Shown piece by piece: positions 47,925 through 59,101 of a stretch of 64,000 nucleotides of DNA. The notes under the pieces are model-generated. The model saw only the letters and a list, made by a program, of their open reading frames with translations. It did no database searches and was not told the origin of the DNA. The stretch lies in the NCBI GenBank assembly GCA_036429605.1, contig JAVFKD010000002.1:62001-126000 (forward strand), given 5' to 3'. The translations under genes and the position numbers were made by a program. Source of the stretch: Cladobotryum mycophilum. Lineage: Eukaryota > Ascomycota > Sordariomycetes > Hypocreales > Hypocreaceae. Positions within the stretch are counted from its first letter, which is position 1; every line of letters begins with the position of its first letter.

Positions 47925-48524
47925 ACTGGAACAGTGTCTGTCTGGTTTTCTTTAGAATTTGTATGTAGATTTGAGAAGATGTGAAAGGCCAGTCGAACAA
48001 CAAAGAAGGCACGTCATGGATATTTTGAGATTGGGGTCGATTGAATGATCGGCGATTCCATGACAGCGGGGTGAGGGGCAGGGAATGAGGACCGATGTTG
48101 TTGGGGGACATGGGGGACCTGTTATCAAAATACGCCGTGCTACCAGACAGATCTCGATCCTCTGCTTTGTGCATATGTTACCGCCTTTATGGGCGTAATA
48201 CATACTTAGATTAGCTGTCTTGTGGCTTAGCAGGGCGACATGTTTGAGCAATCCCAGCCAGAGAAGGCAAAGTCGCAAAGATATCCCCGCATATCTTGAC
48301 TGGCAGGGGCGGAGAAAAAGATCCGAATGTTTGATTTTAGACAATCTGAGGGCGCGTAGTCGGATTAAATCATTCGCGCCTCGACTCATCCCCCGTTGAA
48401 GCAGCGCATATAGTTCTCCCCTACATAGCCGTTGTTTGCAGAGTCAGCTCAATTTTCACACACAGCCATCGCAAGCGAAAACCACGGTTTTTTCGCATCG
48501 ATACCCGGTATGGAAGGATAAACG
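47925..48524. other. Intergenic; promoter of the histidine kinase
   Basis: Nothing recognised; the right part is the leader region of the histidine kinase gene. Confidence 0.45.
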
Positions 48525-51500
48525 ATGGCGGCACAATTCAAGAGAGTCCAGCCGAAACCGCTGAGGAAGGTTACGGAGCCAGTGCGCGAACGAGAAACGT
48601 TCAAGTAAGCAGGTCTGGGATCTAACCAAACTCTGTACTGCCTTCACCAACCCTCTTTTCACTAATCCATCTCACAATGCAGATACTACTCATCGCTGCC
48701 CATTACGGATATATTGAACGAAAGTGGTGAACCTCCATCGACCTCTAACCTAACGAGCGCCGACGATGTTGTCCTTACAGCGCTCGCACAGGCTGGCGCC
48801 TTCCAGACGGCGACGGATCGATCACTCATTTCGCTGTTTGATGCGGATCGCCAATATATTGTAGCCGAAGCAACACGCTCTTCGCGGTTGCACCCCTCCG
48901 TAAAAAGCGAGGACTGCTCCGATCCTCTATGGTTATGTGGTACTGCAATTCCTCGCAGCCATGGAGTGTGCGAGCTTAGCCTTCTTGGCGAGGACAGCAT
49001 TCACGCCGCCGAAGCAGCGACCGAAGCATCGACGGAACTTCCTCTCACCCTGGCGGACGACCTTGTCGTTGATCCTCGATTTTGCGCCAAACCCTACTGC
49101 CAGCCCGGGACTCTATGCCGATTCTACGCCGCTGTACCGATCCGAACGAGGCGAGGGATCAATATTGGCGTGTATTGTGTTATCAATGAAACACCTGGCA
49201 AAATATGGTCCGATGAATACACTGAACGGTTGAGGGATATATCCCGGACCATCATGGATTATCTCGAGTCAAAAAGATTGGGGGAGTTGCATCGACGGAA
49301 TGAACGGATGAACCGAGGCTTGGGTTCCTTCATCGAGGGCAAATCAACAATATCTGGCTGGCAATCCGGACCCTTTGCGGCCGCTTTTGTTGATAAGCCC
49401 ACAATGGAGGGCTCCCTCAATCCGAGGCAGCAATATCTGCAGCTCAAACAAGACGAGATGGAAAACGATATCGCATCCGTTGACACAATTATATCGCCTA
49501 GTCAATCTATGGATACATCGACAAACGGGGCATTACTTCCACGCAATCAGCGATCTTGGGACACTGACGGCTCAGGAACCAATCCATCATTGCCCGAAGA
49601 GAGGGGCGCGATTCCGGATGAAGAAAGCCCCGCTGGCGTCTTATCGAAAGCTGCTAATATCATCAGAGAGTCGGCAGAAGTGGAAGGTTGCCTGTTTGTT
49701 GACGCTACAATGGAAGCATATCGATCTCCATCACAGACCAACACCGGAAACGGTTTGAAGAGCCAGTTGTCTGCAACGAGCAGCAGCGACGAAAGCCCAG
49801 ATCATGGATATGGATCTGGTGAGAGACCTTTGTCTTATTCCAAGCTCCTTGCGTATTCCACCACAGACGCATCAAGCATTGACGGAGCTACCTCGAGCCA
49901 CTTTAGCACAGCGATACCAGAAAAGTGTTTAGCAAAGCTTCTTCGCAGATATCCAAAGGGCAGAGTTTTCATTTTTGGCGCCGATGGAGAGCTACAAACA
50001 TCGGATTCTTCTGAAGATGATCGATCCCTCTCACCGGTAGAGTTTAGCGAGGAGCACTCGTTGCCACAAAACCGCGGGGCTAGGATGGGCTGCGCATCGT
50101 CGCGTGACAAACTTATGAAGAAGAAGCGCTGGGGTCGACAACATGAGGGAAGCATACTTCTCGACGCTTTTCCAGGAGCTCGAAGCGTAGCATTCGTCCC
50201 CATGTGGGACCCGAGAAGGGACCGATGGTATGCCGGAGGTTTCATCTATACCAACATTCCGACCCGGATCTTTACCCGTGAGGGTGAACTGAGTTATCTC
50301 AGGGCCTTGGGGATGCTTGCTATGGCTGAGATTCTACGTTTCAACGATCTGATAGCTGATAAAGCAAAGTCCGATATTCTCGGATCGCTCTCACATGAGT
50401 TACGGTCTCCCCTTCACGGGGTCATATTAAGCGCTGAACTACTAGCTGACACCAAACTTGATGTCTTCCAGGGCAATGTTGCCAATACCATTGAAATATG
50501 CTCCCGTACACTTCTCGACACTATTGACCATTTATTAGACTACTCCAAGGTCAACAACGTCAGGAGAAGAGATCATATGCTAAAAGCACGCGGAGGTTCC
50601 CGAGCAGTCGCAGCTATTGGTGGTTCGACACACTCCGGTGATAAGGACTTGTCCTGCAACTGCCGGCTTGATGGGCTGGTGGAAGAGGTGGTTGAAAGCG
50701 TTTTTGCTGGCTACGCCTTCCAGCACCTGCCCGTGAAGCAGCCTTCTCAAGCTAGATTAGCAAACAGCGACCTCAAGGCCATGGACGAACTCGATCCCAT
50801 GCAGACCAAGGGTGGGGCGTTGAACTTGCAATTTGGAGCCGTTTCAATCATTCTATCTATCGACGCACGTTATAGCTGGGCTTATTTCGTCCCAGTGGGA
50901 GCATTTCGACGTATAGTCATGAACATATTCGGCAACGCGTTAAAATACACACATCGAGGCACAATCAAGGTGTCACTGACTCAAGAAACAATCTCTATCC
51001 AACGTCAAAAAAGGGAGCGTGTCATCAAATTTACAGTTGAAGATACAGGGAAGGGCATTGGGGAGGACTTTCTCCGACACGGGCTCTTTCGCCCGTTTAG
51101 CCAGGAAGACACCCTAACACCGGGTACCGGCTTAGGTCTAAGCCTTGTTAAGCAGATTGTTTCGCAGTTGCGAGGCGAAGTCTCGATACATAGTCAAGTC
51201 GGCATTGGGACCACAGTATCCGTTGCGGTCCCGGTAGAACAGGTGCGGCAGTCTCCAGAGACGGCCCTTTTGTTCTCGGATGAGGATAAGTTATTTGAGG
51301 AGCAGATCCAAGACCTCAAAGGACTTCGCATACGCCTATCATTGTCAAAGCATCATCACGACGGTGGCGTCCCTGACTGGCACAAATCGGTAGCGTATAT
51401 TTGTCGTGAGTGGTTACGTATGGAAGTCGTCTCTGACACGGTAGGTAAAACCACGCCCGACCTTGTGCTGTGGTCACACGACGCGTTACCTACATTGTCG

Positions 51501-52390
51501 AGGAACATCGAGACGCTTGCCAAGAGGCCCAATGTGGTCATCTGCTCTAATGCTTTGGTCGCCTATCACCAGTCCAAGTCTTTCCAAGCAACTGGTCATG
51601 CCGCGATCCTGGAGTTCATTTCTCAGCCGTAAGTGCATCCCTGTTAACCATTGTCAATATGACTTGCTCATGCCAACCTAGGACTGGCCCACGCAAGCTT
51701 GCCCGGGCACTGCTCCTCGCGTATACGCGATGGATGAACGTCTCTGACTTCCCGACGAGCACGTATTCAACTCCAACGGCAGCCAAACGACCGAAGGGAC
51801 CCCAAAGAATACCAAGTTCATTTATTGTTCCGGATATCGGCAGACCACCGTTAGGTCGAGAGATGTCCTTCTCATACAACGGCAATTTCACCTCAACAGA
51901 CGGCGATGAAACCTCAAGATCCTCGAGTCCCAATGATGGAACCTCTGCGATCTTTAGCCCACTTGACGAATCCTTGGTATCATATTCGGAGCCTGACGAA
52001 ACTTTCGGTAAATTCTTACTTGTCGACGATAATCACATTAACTTGAAGGTGCTCTCAGCTTACATGAAGAAACTTGGTCTTGAGTTTGATACAGCGATGA
52101 ACGGAAAAGAGGCGGTTGACTTGTTTTGTCCGCACCCCTGTGCATATAGTTGCGTTTTAATGGACGTCTCCATGCCGGTCATGAACGGATTCGAGGCTAC
52201 TAGGTGCATCCGGGCTCATGAGTTTCAGGAGGGTCTGAAACCTGTCCCCATCATTGCGCTCTCTGGGCTAGCCTCGGAAGATGCGCATCAGGAGGCGATT
52301 GGCAGTGGGATGGATTTATTTCTTACAAAGCCTGTTAAGCTTAAAGCTTTGGGTGGTATGCTGGAATCGATGGGGATCCTAAAACCTTAA
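48525..52390 (+). CDS. Hybrid histidine kinase, GAF-HisKA-HATPase-REC (1,244 aa, 3 exons)
   Basis: Exons 48525-48604, 48683-51628 and 51682-52390 sum to 3,735 nt with no defect. A short first exon (MAAQFKRVQPKPLRKV) precedes a GAF-like domain (ALAQAGAFQTATDRSLISL through FYAAVPIRTRRGINIGVYC). A Ser-rich linker follows, then the HisKA H-box SLSHELRSPLHG with the phospho-acceptor His at about residue 598, the ATPase N-box NIFGNALKYTH, the G boxes DTGKGIG and GTGLGLSL, and a C-terminal receiver domain with DD in VDDN, the phospho-acceptor Asp at about residue 1170 in LMDVSMPVMNG, and the Lys in LTKPV. No membrane segment is seen, so it is a soluble phosphorelay sensor signalling through an HPt protein. 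The stimulus is unknown. Confidence 0.93.
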
Positions 52391-53166
52391 CGAGCGGCAT
52401 CATTCAACAAGAGCATCCCATCAAGCGCCATCCTCACACATTCACCCTACGCCCTACCGTATCAGAACCTAGCTACCGCCTGGCCCTTTTAACAGGCTAT
52501 CAGCATGAGAAGATTTGGCATTCGCCTCGTTCACCGATCATCGGTATCGGCGAAAGGCGCACAAGGTACTAATGGTCTCTAACGGTGGGTACAGATAGCC
52601 CCGTATGTAACACCACGGTTTCTTTCACATCTCCAAAGGGTCGTTTAACACCCCAAGTTCTGAGACCAACTAAAGAGAAGGACCGATATTTCCATACAGG
52701 TACTAGAAGCAAGGTATGATGGCCTTCAGGCACAAAGGCAGGAAGAAAGGATGGTATCGCTAATGGTCGGAACTTAATAGAATTCGTGGGTAACGTGTGG
52801 GTTTTAGCGTGCGTAATATATTTATGTCAGGCATTGCGAAACTGCTCCACGCTGCGTGACCTAAAAGGTCAGCTGATTTATGGCCTGAAGAGTTATTATT
52901 GAGAAAGATTATTGCCTGGTCTTGGGGCTGCGCTTAAACTTTCTCAACTATGACGAGCAACTACTATGGTACCATCAGGGTCCCGAACTCAATGATGATG
53001 TGGAAGAGGCCATGGGAGTAGTAGGAACGCGACGGTCGGACGAACAATGCGCTGATCAAATATCTCTACCTACCCTATTCTTGAAAGGAACAAAATTGCA
53101 AAAAATAAACAACGATTGATCAATCTATCATGATAAATGCATCTTTGTTAACTCAAATATATCGAA
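52391..53166. other. Intergenic between convergent genes
   Basis: Holds the 3' regions of the histidine kinase and the BTB gene; nothing else recognised. Confidence 0.5.
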
Positions 53167-54439
53167 CTAAGCTAGACGCATCAGTACTTCAAAAGCCAAA
53201 TTCTCCACTCGTTTAAGAACCGCCTGGGTACTCATGGTTCGCAAAAGTGAGCGATGATTGACGAGTGTATTGACAACAACTTCCCGTAACGCTCGGTCTG
53301 TCTCTACCGTAGACGTGAATGCCAGTTCCGCCGCTTCCAAGAAGTCCATGGTGGCCCATTTCGTCATTACACCTCTCTTGAACTTTTCTAGAGCGAGCTG
53401 TTTTAAGGCGCCTAAATCGTACTTCTCCGCCAGAGCATACATTTTGGCGTGAACGATGAGGTCCAAATCCCCCGCATTTGAATCAAGAGCGAGGGGTTGT
53501 TGGCCAGTAGCCGTCGATGAGGAAGATACGAAAAATGAACCTACACTTGCATTATTTGCCGGGGTAGATCCTATGCCACTGAAAACATTTGGAGTTGTAG
53601 TGTTTGAAGAGCTCGATCCGAACAGCCCATGAGCAATAGGGGTGGCCGTCGATATTCTAGCACTAAAAGGAGATGGTGCTGGGGGGTAGCATTTGTAGCG
53701 GGCTGGGTCGTGGTATTTGAAGTACTAGTTCCGAACAGTCCACGAGTGGCAGCCTGAGTCGCTGTACTTGCGAAGAGTGATGATACCGGAGGAGTGGCAT
53801 TACTGCTAGTGTTGGTAGCTGTAGTCGGAGTTGGACTCCTAGTCGTTCTATTCGAAAAAGGGGCTGAAAATAGGCCACTGTTCCTATTTTGTTGAGATTA
53901 GAACATCATCTCCCTAGATACTGCTGTTCAGTTACTTACGATGATGCGGAGCTGACTCCCTGATCACTGGATAACCCAGAAGAGAAGGGTGATGGCTTAG
54001 AGAAAAGCGATCTTATGGCTTGAGGATTGCCAGTTGTGTCATCAATTTTGGGGTAATCGAGATGGTAGAACCAGTATACCATCAGCTCAACGGCCTCAGG
54101 ATCGTCATCATTGAGCTCGACGATGCCCGTCTTGCTCTCCTGTTGAAGATATAAGCCTCAAAGGTCCACCACACGGTGAGAAATAATAAACTTCGAAAGA
54201 CCTCTTTACTCACTTTAAAGGGTCCATCACAAGCAGCCGCAAAAAAAGATGATCTGGGACACAAGATTGCCTTGTGTACTAGGTACTCCTTGCCATCGCA
54301 CACAATCTTCAAGTCTGAGTATTTCCCTTCCTTGTGTAAGCTGTGTCGCGATGTGTGAGTTGCATCTATAAATGGAATGGCACAATACATACCTCGACAG
54401 ACTTTGTAGAAGCTCCTTCCCTTGTTCTCCTTTCATCAT
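53167..54439 (-). CDS. BTB/POZ-domain protein, with a 1-base frameshift
   Basis: Exons 54439-54393, 54340-54214, 54139-53940 and 53883-53167. A BTB/POZ fold occupies about residues 20-95 (GKYSDLKIVCDGKEYLVHKAIL, FFAAACDGPFK, then ELNDDDPEAVELMVYWFYHLDYP), assembled across two introns. A Ser/Thr/Phe-rich low-complexity linker with GLFG-like repeats (SGLFSAPFS, RGLFGTS) follows, then a C-terminal helical part (AKMYALAEKYDLGALKQLALEKF) typical of fungal BTB proteins. Exons sum to 1,091 nt; one more G in the run 53681-53686 restores a 363-residue protein. BTB domains mediate dimerisation or Cullin-3 recruitment; the target is unknown. Confidence 0.82.
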
Positions 54440-55707
54440 AGTGTAGAATATCGTGAGTCACCAAAAGCGTAGGTGAGGGGTTATTACAGCAACGCCTTGG
54501 ATGCCAGGTGGATCATTTAGTGAGCATTAGTAGGGAGTGAGCATTATGGTGTCAAGGATCTGGGGTACATCCCGCAAGTGCTTATAGGACGGGACGCCTG
54601 CCCCACATTTACCTCCCGCAGCTGGCTTTATTGCGGCATGAAGCTCTTTGAGTGAATGCGACAAACGAAACACGAACAATGCCGCCGCCTCTCTCTAATT
54701 ATTCGATAATAAATACCGTGGGATATTATTGAGCACTCATTAGATGTACTGTGATAACATCGAGGTTATACTACTATAGTAACAAGGCTATGTGTATCAA
54801 AAGTAGGTAAGCGTAACAAGCGTCGAGCAGCAGTGAATTGGCCACGGACATTGCCAAATAGCATCATCATACAAAGCTTCATTTGTTATAGAGCCTTGTC
54901 AGAATAATTGCTTCGGAAAGTATGTAAGCAGATTTTATTTTACGATTTTCTGCCTCGCGAACCAAGTGATTACTGTTTTTTGCATTTCTGTTTTCTTTTT
55001 CCTGTAGCACATTTCTTTATCGTGAATAATTTGCTTTTTGCGGAATTGTGCTTCCGCTCAGCTACCCCTTTAACATCCTGAAAGAAAATGTCGCCCGAGG
55101 TCCATAAGACAGCTAGCTAGTTTTGATATGACTCCATCTATGTGACTTGTCATATAGTAACCTGCCGATAAATATGAGCTCTATCCCTTTCAAGATATGA
55201 AAATTAACATACAGCACCTTCACAAGTTACCCTATAATTATAAGAAGCCATCTATCCTACTGAGACCATTTTCCCGCAATGAAGCCTGCTGCTATTCTTC
55301 TCATATGCGCTACTACTTATGCAGCGCCACCATTTACGGTAATTACGACCTGTTGTCTCTGTCGCTGATGCGTATATGTATCTTAATAAAGATAAGGCCC
55401 GTACTGAGGGCGGTTCCACTCTCGTTACTCGAACTTGAGTTGATGATATTGCCAAGGTTATTGACAAGTTGACACCATTGATTGGCCCAATCATTCGATA
55501 GTACCTAGATGGTGGAATCAAGTGGAAGGGTCTAGATAAATGCCAACTGCATATATGCCGAATGTTCTGGGAACTTTCGACAATTTCTGCTTTTTAAAGT
55601 TGCAGGTGGGCTATGTACTCATGAATCTTTAATCTACTGACTGGACGTCGTTGAAGGAATCATTGTTAAATGGGGGAAGGACATGTCCCTCAAGTAAATC
55701 TTTTTCT
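54440..55707. other. Intergenic, nothing recognised
   Basis: AT-rich spacer. The missing 5' part of the DUF3669 gene that follows may lie near its right end but is not readable. Confidence 0.4.
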
Positions 55708-56604
55708 ATGGCAACTGACAATGAGGTGATCAATCTTGCAATGACCCATATTGGATTCCCATTTTCCCTAGCCTACAAAACAACCCGGAATAAGCACTAC
55801 CAAAACTTCAATATTCCAGAATCTATAGGATTTCTGGACTCCCAGAATGTTGAGGCCTGGTCTCGTATTCTTCCACGTCTACCCGGTGGATACGCGCCAT
55901 GTAATGCCATCATCAGTGAAAAGATCATGCCAGTCAATCTCTCGGTCCGCAAATTACTTGTCCAAAAGTTCATACCTGGTGTGGACGCAGAGCAGGTTTT
56001 GACAAGTCGGAACAACGAGCATTGTCTCATCCGCCCATATCTCGGTCGCCGTAGGCATCGCCGTCGTGAGAGCCAATCGTCCACAGACACACCACGGCGC
56101 CGGCTTCAAGTGTTCAGCCTACGAAATTTTCCATTACATGTAGATCAGATGGAAGAAGTTCAGATTAATCCAAGCTTCTATGCAGAAGCGATGGCGGATG
56201 CTCTCGCCTTTTTGCACTGGGTAGCTAAAGTCGATGGCAATGATGTTGAGTTTGTGCTTGCTGAACCTCGATCTCAACCGACCGCTAAGACTACAAGTTC
56301 AAGCAAGAGTGATGTATTGGGGCCACATGCGATGTGGGTTTTAGACTTTGATTGCTTCAAGGACTTGACTTTCGACGAAAATGGTATTGGCCAAGCCTGC
56401 CGTTGTTTCTGGCGCAATGACCCATTTTACCCACGACCAGGGAGCTCAAATACTACTGATCAATGGCTATGGAAAATATTTGAACAGCGATTCCTCGAAG
56501 CTAGTGCTACGATATTGGTTGCGGAACCAGATCATATCAGACAACTGCCTAGACTTCTGATTGAAAGGATTAAACAAACGCGGGGAACCTTTTCAAAGGG
56601 CTGA
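55708..56604 (+). CDS. DUF3669-type protein, first copy (298 aa, probably 5'-truncated)
   Basis: Open from ATG 55708 (MATDNEVINLAMTHIGF) to the TGA at 56602. Blocks shared with the next gene identify the family: EAWSRILPRLP, a catalytic-loop-like CLIRPYLGRR, then MADALAFLHWVAKVDGNDVEFVLAE and MWVLDFDCFKDLTFDENGI. DUF3669 proteins look like distant kinase-fold proteins of unknown function, common in filamentous fungi. Compared with copy 2 this one lacks the Gly-rich IGTGSVGKVFEHPG segment at its N-terminus, so it may be a fragment or may have an upstream exon I could not identify. Confidence 0.65.
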   Translation: MATDNEVINLAMTHIGFPFSLAYKTTRNKHYQNFNIPESIGFLDSQNVEAWSRILPRLPGGYAPCNAIISEKIMPVNLSVRKLLVQKFIPGVDAEQVLTSRNNEHCLIRPYLGRRRHRRRESQSSTDTPRRRLQVFSLRNFPLHVDQMEEVQINPSFYAEAMADALAFLHWVAKVDGNDVEFVLAEPRSQPTAKTTSSSKSDVLGPHAMWVLDFDCFKDLTFDENGIGQACRCFWRNDPFYPRPGSSNTTDQWLWKIFEQRFLEASATILVAEPDHIRQLPRLLIERIKQTRGTFSKG

Positions 56605-56792
56605 CTTGCAACTTCCATCACGGCTACGCAACTGACATGAATTTAACCTAAAGTACTCGGACGTGCTTATGAATTTGTACGCACAGCACCTACCTCCCTC
56701 TTCAACCACAGCAAGTCATTAAACCCGCCATCTGTCTCTTTTGATTACGATCTCCCTTCTGTTGTCTGCAGTCGTCTCTTATTCTCGGAGTC

Positions 56793-58231
56793 ATGTCATC
56801 AAACCCGCTAGGAGAAGGCTCTCAACCCCCCCCCCCCCCAACAATCGCCGTGTCATTGAAACAACAAATTTGACCGTGTACTCGCGTGCGCCCTCGCTCG
56901 AAGAAGCTTTGGTACAAAATTTAGCACTAGAGGATCAGTTGGAAAGGGAGGCAATTGGAATATCAGTCGAAGATAGCTTGAAGCGAATGTTATCCATAAA
57001 ATCAGTCATCTCCACGACATCATCTTTTGCCCAAAGACAGCAAGCCGCGATTGGTACGAATTCAATGTTTCGCGAGATCGGTACTGGTTCTGTTGGTAAG
57101 GTTTTTGAGCATCCGGGCACCATCTTTGCATACAAACTTCCGGTGACAGACCAGCATGAGAAGATGTGGAACAACTATGTTATGCATAAGAGAATCGAAG
57201 CGAGCTTCCAATCGCTTCCGTCTTTTGATGGACGGGTTGAGATTCCACGGTGCTTTTGGTACGCCACACCAACTACGAATGCATTCTGGGACAAACACAT
57301 TGATTCTTTTCCCGATTCGCGTGAGTTTCCTCGAAAACCACGTTATGCTCTTTGCATGGAAAGAATCTTTCCTTTACCACGGCCAATTCGATATGCTCTC
57401 ATCGATAAATACTGTCCTCCTCATGGTCAGGCCCAGATGAAAACAGACGAGGCCAATAAAGACTGCATGATCCGCCCCTGCTTTGGCCGTGTCAAGTATG
57501 GCGCAGGAGTATAATTCTTTTCTCTCCGAAACTTCAAACTACATGCAAATCAAATCCAAGATCTCGACTTGTCTGTCGCCGATTTCTGTGTTGCTATGGC
57601 GCATGCTCTTGCTGTTCTTCACTGGCATACCAAAATTGACGCCAATGACATCGAGTTTGTGCTTGGAAGTTCGCCCTCCGAGGAGCAAACTATTCGCTCC
57701 GATATTGGCCTTGACAGAGTCACATCTCTGGCTCCACAAACAAGTACTTATGAGCAGATTACTAATTCTACTGGCGACTTTACCAAAAGAATCACTTCGC
57801 TATGGATGATTGACTTTGATGACTGCGAAGATATCACGATGGATGTCGCCGGCGTTGATAAAGCCGTCAAAGCTTTCCTTGAAACAAACTTCTATTGTCC
57901 AAAGCCAAATACGGAACATGCACACATTGAGGGACGTAGGAAAGAGTTCAGCCAGAAATATATCCAGCATAGCGACAAAATTCTCCTTGATCAATTTGGC
58001 GTAGTAGACTTCTGCCATCTGCCAAGACAATTCATCGACAAGATCTACCAGCAAACAGTCTCTAGGATACAATCAGCTCAAGACGATCAAAGGGCAAGGC
58101 GCAGTATGAGTTCCGGAGTAGCCTCATCTTTTAGAGAGCAGGGTAGTGACCGGGGATCAAGGTCAGAGAGATCGCGTCGCAGGTACCGTAGAGGTCGCGG
58201 TGGGACAAATCAAAATCAGAGAACAGTATGA
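56793..58231 (+). pseudogene. DUF3669-type gene, second copy, with frameshift and nonsense codon
   Basis: From ATG 56793 (MSSNPLGEGSQ) a run of 14 C (56826-56839) puts the rest out of frame; 15 C would lead directly into NNRRVIETTNLTVYSR. The family domain follows: FREIGTGSVGKVFEHPGTIF, KMWNNYVMHKRIEASF, RYALCMERIFPLPRPIRYAL, CMIRPCFGR. A TAA at 57512-57514 then interrupts the frame just before FFSLRNFKLHANQIQ; beyond it the same frame runs on through ALAVLHWHTKIDANDIEFVL and LWMIDFDDCED to a basic tail (SRSERSRRRYRRGRGG) ending at 58231. The TAA is one C-to-T change from CAA. Homology to copy 1 shows both halves belong to one protein of about 479 aa. Confidence 0.75.
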
Positions 58232-58614
58232 TGACGATAACGGCAAGTCTTCATACGGAAATTCATGATACATTGATCATTGGAGGTCTCATAGCTACTA
58301 AATAAACTTAATTTATACTACCGAAAATTTCATTTTCATTGCAGCCTCATTTCACGATTGCGATCGTCATTTCATTCAGTCCTAAACGAGCCGCTAGGGC
58401 TTTTAACTCACGTAAATGATGTATTTGGCCAGCTAGCGAATGAAGAAATACATATGTATAATGACAGGATAATTCTATTCGCAGATTTCTTTACACCCCA
58501 CCACATCCACATGGCCTGAACGGCAAGTAGTCTCCATTCCGACTTAAAGCTGCGCCCACTAATATAGCCCAACCTGACATTAACAAGCAAACAGATGGCA
58601 CAGGGCTTGGGGCT
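58232..58614. other. Intergenic between convergent genes
   Basis: Nothing recognised between the DUF3669 copy and the 3' end of the repeat-precursor gene. Confidence 0.5.
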
Positions 58615-59101
58615 CTAACTAAAGAAGGATAAGTTTTGGTGGCTCTTGAAATCATCTGAAGGAGCCTCGCCCGAGACGTATGATTTGTGATCGTCATCAG
58701 GAAGAAAATGCTTTAAATGGTTGGCGCTTCTCAGCCACATCAGATGGAGCGTCACCGGAACCATAAGGCTTTCCTTCATCATCGGGGAGAAAATGCTTGA
58801 ACGGCTGGCGCTTCTGAATTGTGTCGGATGGAGCATCTCCCGAGCCATAGGGCTTGTGGTCGTCATCAGGCAGGAAGTGCTTGAATGGCCCACGCCTGAA
58901 AATCGTATCAGACGGAGCTTCACCAGATCCATAAGGCTTTCCCTCATCATCAGGGAGAAAGTGCTTGAACGGAGTGCGTTTCTCGGGGATCTATATTAAA
59001 TTAGTGAGTTGGTACTTGAGCCGCCTGAAAAGTGAAGGACCTACTGTCATGGCAGCAGCCGCACCCAGGGTGGCAAGGACTACAACGATAGAAGTCTTCA
59101 T
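58615..59101 (-). CDS. Kex2-repeat RiPP precursor candidate (secreted tandem-repeat peptide)
   Basis: ATG 59101 opens a signal peptide (MKTSIVVVLATLGAAAAM), interrupted by a 54-bp intron (58991-59044, GTAGGT...AATATAG). Exon 2 begins IPEKR and then has 28-residue tandem repeats at 58975-58892, 58891-58808 and 58807-58724, each with the core PFKHFLPDD, then KPYGSG and APSD, ending RR or KR. These dibasic ends are Kex2 sites, so cleavage would release near-identical peptides. A fourth copy starts at 58723 but has an extra A in 58712-58714, so the frame as read stops at 58697 (116 aa). The fourth repeat remains readable in the shifted frame to the stop at 58615 and lacks a closing dibasic site. 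The layout matches dikaritin/epichloecyclin-type precursors. A UstYa-family gene and an acyltransferase lie within 4 kb. The product and its activity are unknown. Confidence 0.82.
58724..58975 (-). repeat. Three 84-bp tandem repeats within the precursor gene
   Basis: Three direct copies of 84 bp with a partial, indel-bearing fourth to the right of them in transcription. Differences between copies are mostly at third codon positions and at the EG/DH and E/D positions, so the protein is more conserved than the DNA, which suggests selection on the peptide. Confidence 0.88.
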
